From an uncultured Bacilli bacterium (GTDB taxonomy: Bacteria > Bacillota_I > Bacilli_A > ML615J-28 > CAG-698), in the NCBI GenBank assembly GCA_934096585.1, contig CAKOMG010000002.1:186001-250000 (forward strand): a stretch of DNA of 64,000 bases. Reading direction: 5' to 3'. Below are positions 62,113-64,000 of this stretch, one piece after another. A program made the translations under genes and the position numbers. Below the pieces are notes generated by a model. That model was given only the letters and a program-made list of their open reading frames with translations, was not told the DNA's origin and searched no databases. The stretch's first letter is position 1. Each line of letters opens with the position of its first letter.

Positions 62113-62140
62113 GCCTCCTAAAAATTAGGAGGTTTTATTT
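62113..62140 (+). terminator. terminator of the XRE operon
   Basis: CCTCCTAA (62114-62121) pairs with TTAGGAGG (62125-62132), followed by TTTTATTT. Confidence 0.85.
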
Positions 62141-62220
62141 AAAAATAATCAATTTCACTTGAAAAAAAAGATAATATATTATATAATATAGCCACTTAAA
62201 TTATATATTTGGAGAACTGT

Positions 62221-62742
62221 ATGATACAAATTAAAATCATTGATCAAAATCATGAAAATGATATTCATTTGCCAAATGATGATTTTAAAATTTTTGGAAG
62301 ATTAAAACCTTCATATATCAATGATTCATGGAGTTATGAAATCATTAAAAATGATACCATAACACAAATGAAGTTTCCTGATGAATTATATAATTATAGT
62401 GAAATGAAAGACTATATTTTTATTGGTGCTTATGATAATGATAATTGTATAGGATTATTAGTTTTAAGACACTGTTTCTTTAAATACATGTATATTTATG
62501 ATTTAAAAGTAAAAAACGAGTATAGAGGAAAGCATGTAGGTAAAATGTTAATAGAGAAAGCAAGTTGTGTAGCCAAAGATTTTAAGTATAGTGGTATATA
62601 CACAATAGTTCAAGATAACAATTTAAGTGCTTGTTTATTTTATTTAAATAACGGATTCTATATTGGTGGTATTGATACTAATATTTATAAACATACAGCG
62701 CAAGAGGGAAAGATAGACATAATATTATATAAGGAATGTTAA
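62221..62742 (+). CDS. GNAT acetyltransferase, streptothricin-acetyltransferase (Sat)-like
   Basis: 173 residues. The whole length follows the Sat/SatA branch: an N-terminal region with FGRLKPSYINDSWSYE, the acetyl-CoA loop EYRGKHVGKMLIEKA near 99-113, then VQDNNLSACLFYLNNGF and a closing IGGIDTNIY. The family acetylates the beta-lysine of streptothricin; resistance cannot be assumed from resemblance alone. ATG 62221 follows GGAGAAC; a TTG at 62209 is less likely. Confidence 0.82.
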   Translation: MIQIKIIDQNHENDIHLPNDDFKIFGRLKPSYINDSWSYEIIKNDTITQMKFPDELYNYSEMKDYIFIGAYDNDNCIGLLVLRHCFFKYMYIYDLKVKNEYRGKHVGKMLIEKASCVAKDFKYSGIYTIVQDNNLSACLFYLNNGFYIGGIDTNIYKHTAQEGKIDIILYKEC

Positions 62743-62759
62743 AAGTAAGGAGTGTAATT

Positions 62760-63371
62760 ATGGTTAAAAAGTTTTTAACAATTTTTAGTTTAGTAATTTG
62801 TATGTTTTGTTTAGTAGCTTGTGATGAGGGAAATGATGATGGACCACATGAACAACTTCATGATTCAAAACAATGGTTCACGGAAAAAGAATTAGAAGCA
62901 AAAGGATTAAAAGGACTTAAAGCTCCAATCAATTTGACAGGTGATATGAATTCAAGTGATACATGGTTTAATGATGGATATTCATTCTCTCAAAATTGCC
63001 CAAGTGAAGAAGTGTTTGAAGAAAACGCCAAGATTATATTTGAATATTTGAAAGCAAATTATAATGGAAAAATGGGTAAACCAAGAATTGAACAAATAGG
63101 AATGGAAACTAATGAAACTTGGTACATCATTGAACAAAAAGAAACATTAGCTGATTATTTTGATGATAATCCTAGTAAATTATATTTATTCTATTATGTT
63201 GTTGATGAAACATTAGAAGATGGGTATTTAACAAGTAATGGTGTTTTGACACTTGAAATTCGTTATGAATTCGATACATCTACTAATGCTTATCTGTTTA
63301 AGTTGTTTATTGAAAATCCAAGTAAATCACATAATGGTGCTTATACAAATTATTATAAATTGAGAGGTTAA
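62760..63371 (+). CDS. putative lipoprotein
   Basis: 203 residues: signal peptide with lipobox LVAC (Cys21) followed by an acidic spacer (DEGNDDG) and a globular domain of mixed strands. No family recognised. TAAGGAG at 62746-62752 sets the start; the open frame from 62736 includes this site. It overlaps no gene and is followed 1 bp later by the last gene. Confidence 0.7.
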   Translation: MVKKFLTIFSLVICMFCLVACDEGNDDGPHEQLHDSKQWFTEKELEAKGLKGLKAPINLTGDMNSSDTWFNDGYSFSQNCPSEEVFEENAKIIFEYLKANYNGKMGKPRIEQIGMETNETWYIIEQKETLADYFDDNPSKLYLFYYVVDETLEDGYLTSNGVLTLEIRYEFDTSTNAYLFKLFIENPSKSHNGAYTNYYKLRG

Positions 63372-63372
63372 T

Positions 63373-64000
63373 ATGAAATATAAAATTGTTGGGTGGACTG
63401 ATTATGATAATGAAGAATTTAAGGAAATGGTAAACTTCACTCACAATGCCTATTTAACACTTATTAGAGAAATTAGAGAACAAGGATATACAATATCTGG
63501 ATATGATCATCAAGAAAATGGGTGGGTACCCATTTTTAACACTGGTGAAATTATTAGAATGACGCAAAGAGGATGGGGCGGAATCATGGCAGATGTCATC
63601 CAGTTTGAACAAAAAAATGGATATGAGTATTCAATTTATGGTGTTGGTGGTGCTGTTATGGGATATAATGACGAGTCTATCTATCTTAAAGATGATATTG
63701 ATTTTCCAAATATTGAAGATATTTGTGACACCTATAAAATTGTAATATCTGAAAAAACATTTAATAATTATCAAGATGGTGAAACATTATTTAGATTCTT
63801 CATAAATGAAGAATTAAGTAGTTCAGATAATCATGATCGTTTGTTACTTACTTATAAAGGTCATGTCATAAAAACAGAAATAATGTGTATCTATTATTAT
63901 GAAAAAAGTAAAATAGATGACCAAATCGAAGCATGTAGGGCCTATGAAGAAGATAAAGAATCAAAATATATTTATATTGTTGAACCTAATAGACCATATG
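63373..64000 (+). CDS. hypothetical protein, truncated by the window end
   Basis: Open from ATG 63373 to the last base (about 209 codons). The start (MKYKIVGWTDYDNEEF) and the mid segment QRGWGGIMADV are not assigned to a family. No signal peptide. Starts one base after the lipoprotein stop, so probably cotranscribed. Confidence 0.65.
   Translation, partial: MKYKIVGWTDYDNEEFKEMVNFTHNAYLTLIREIREQGYTISGYDHQENGWVPIFNTGEIIRMTQRGWGGIMADVIQFEQKNGYEYSIYGVGGAVMGYNDESIYLKDDIDFPNIEDICDTYKIVISEKTFNNYQDGETLFRFFINEELSSSDNHDRLLLTYKGHVIKTEIMCIYYYEKSKIDDQIEACRAYEEDKESKYIYIVEPNRPY

Noticed and set aside
1..64000. Mycoplasma-type genetic code
   Set aside because: TGA terminates guaA, recD, the lipoprotein-flanking genes and others at positions where the families end, and Trp is TGG throughout.

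Overview
The window is an AT-rich chromosomal segment from a low-GC, Gram-positive-type bacterium. Shine-Dalgarno sites are strong (AAGGAGG type), promoters are of the TTGACA/TATAAT type, and terminators are hairpins followed by T-runs. TGA acts as a stop (guaA and recD both end in it), so the Mycoplasma code is not in use. The housekeeping genes resemble those of uncultured gut Firmicutes/Tenericutes relatives (Erysipelotrichia, RF39 or Acholeplasma-like). This placement is an inference from gene style, not a database match.

Left flank (1-16.7 kb): the tail of a GyrI-like effector-binding protein, guaB followed by a GMP synthase that lacks the glutaminase domain, a large lipoprotein, a DUF4143-type ATPase on the minus strand, a MATE exporter, an iron-containing alcohol dehydrogenase, a NUDIX hydrolase, two small membrane proteins, a GGDEF/EAL/multi-PAS protein, an HD hydrolase, an ADP-ribosylglycohydrolase and a small membrane protein. 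Between 16.8 and 17.3 kb there are no genes but two tandem minus-strand transcription units that look like small RNAs.

Central island (about 17.3-60 kb): this part is visibly more AT-rich and almost entirely composed of DNA/RNA-processing and defence-type genes in co-oriented modules. In order: a HelD-like UvrD helicase with zinc ribbons; an operon of an SF1 helicase (frameshifted), DUF2806, trypsin-like protease, DUF5677/HEPN-like protein, Pycsar-effector-like membrane protein, DUF2971 and KAP-type P-loop NTPase; an adenine methyltransferase with an unidentified gene facing it; a Sel1/TPR protein; an unidentified structured RNA; recC-recB-recD; a SAM-I-type riboswitch in front of a small basic protein; a soluble FtsH-like AAA+ metalloprotease operon ending in two tiny paralogous proteins; a structured leader plus an RNase III-family gene and a metallopeptidase-like gene; a decayed DpnI-type winged-helix remnant; a HEPN-motif gene; a three-gene module with a NERD-RecQ helicase and a tail-anchored coiled-coil protein; and a second DUF4143 ATPase with a partner.

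Right flank (60-64 kb): a flavodoxin-type reductase, an XRE regulator with a partner that shares its C-terminal repeat module, a tiny ORF, a streptothricin-acetyltransferase-like GNAT protein, a lipoprotein and a truncated gene.

Most island modules carry their own promoter, and several have structured leaders ending in an intrinsic terminator directly before the first gene. Four promoters around the RNA/RecBCD/FtsH-like block share a near-identical -35/-10 architecture. Both DUF4143 ATPase genes have operator-like repeats spaced about 33 bp apart at their promoters. The most interesting candidates are the SAM-I riboswitch inside the island, the seven-gene operon at 21.5-30.9 kb, the RNase III unit with its leader, the NERD-RecQ module and the tandem small RNAs.
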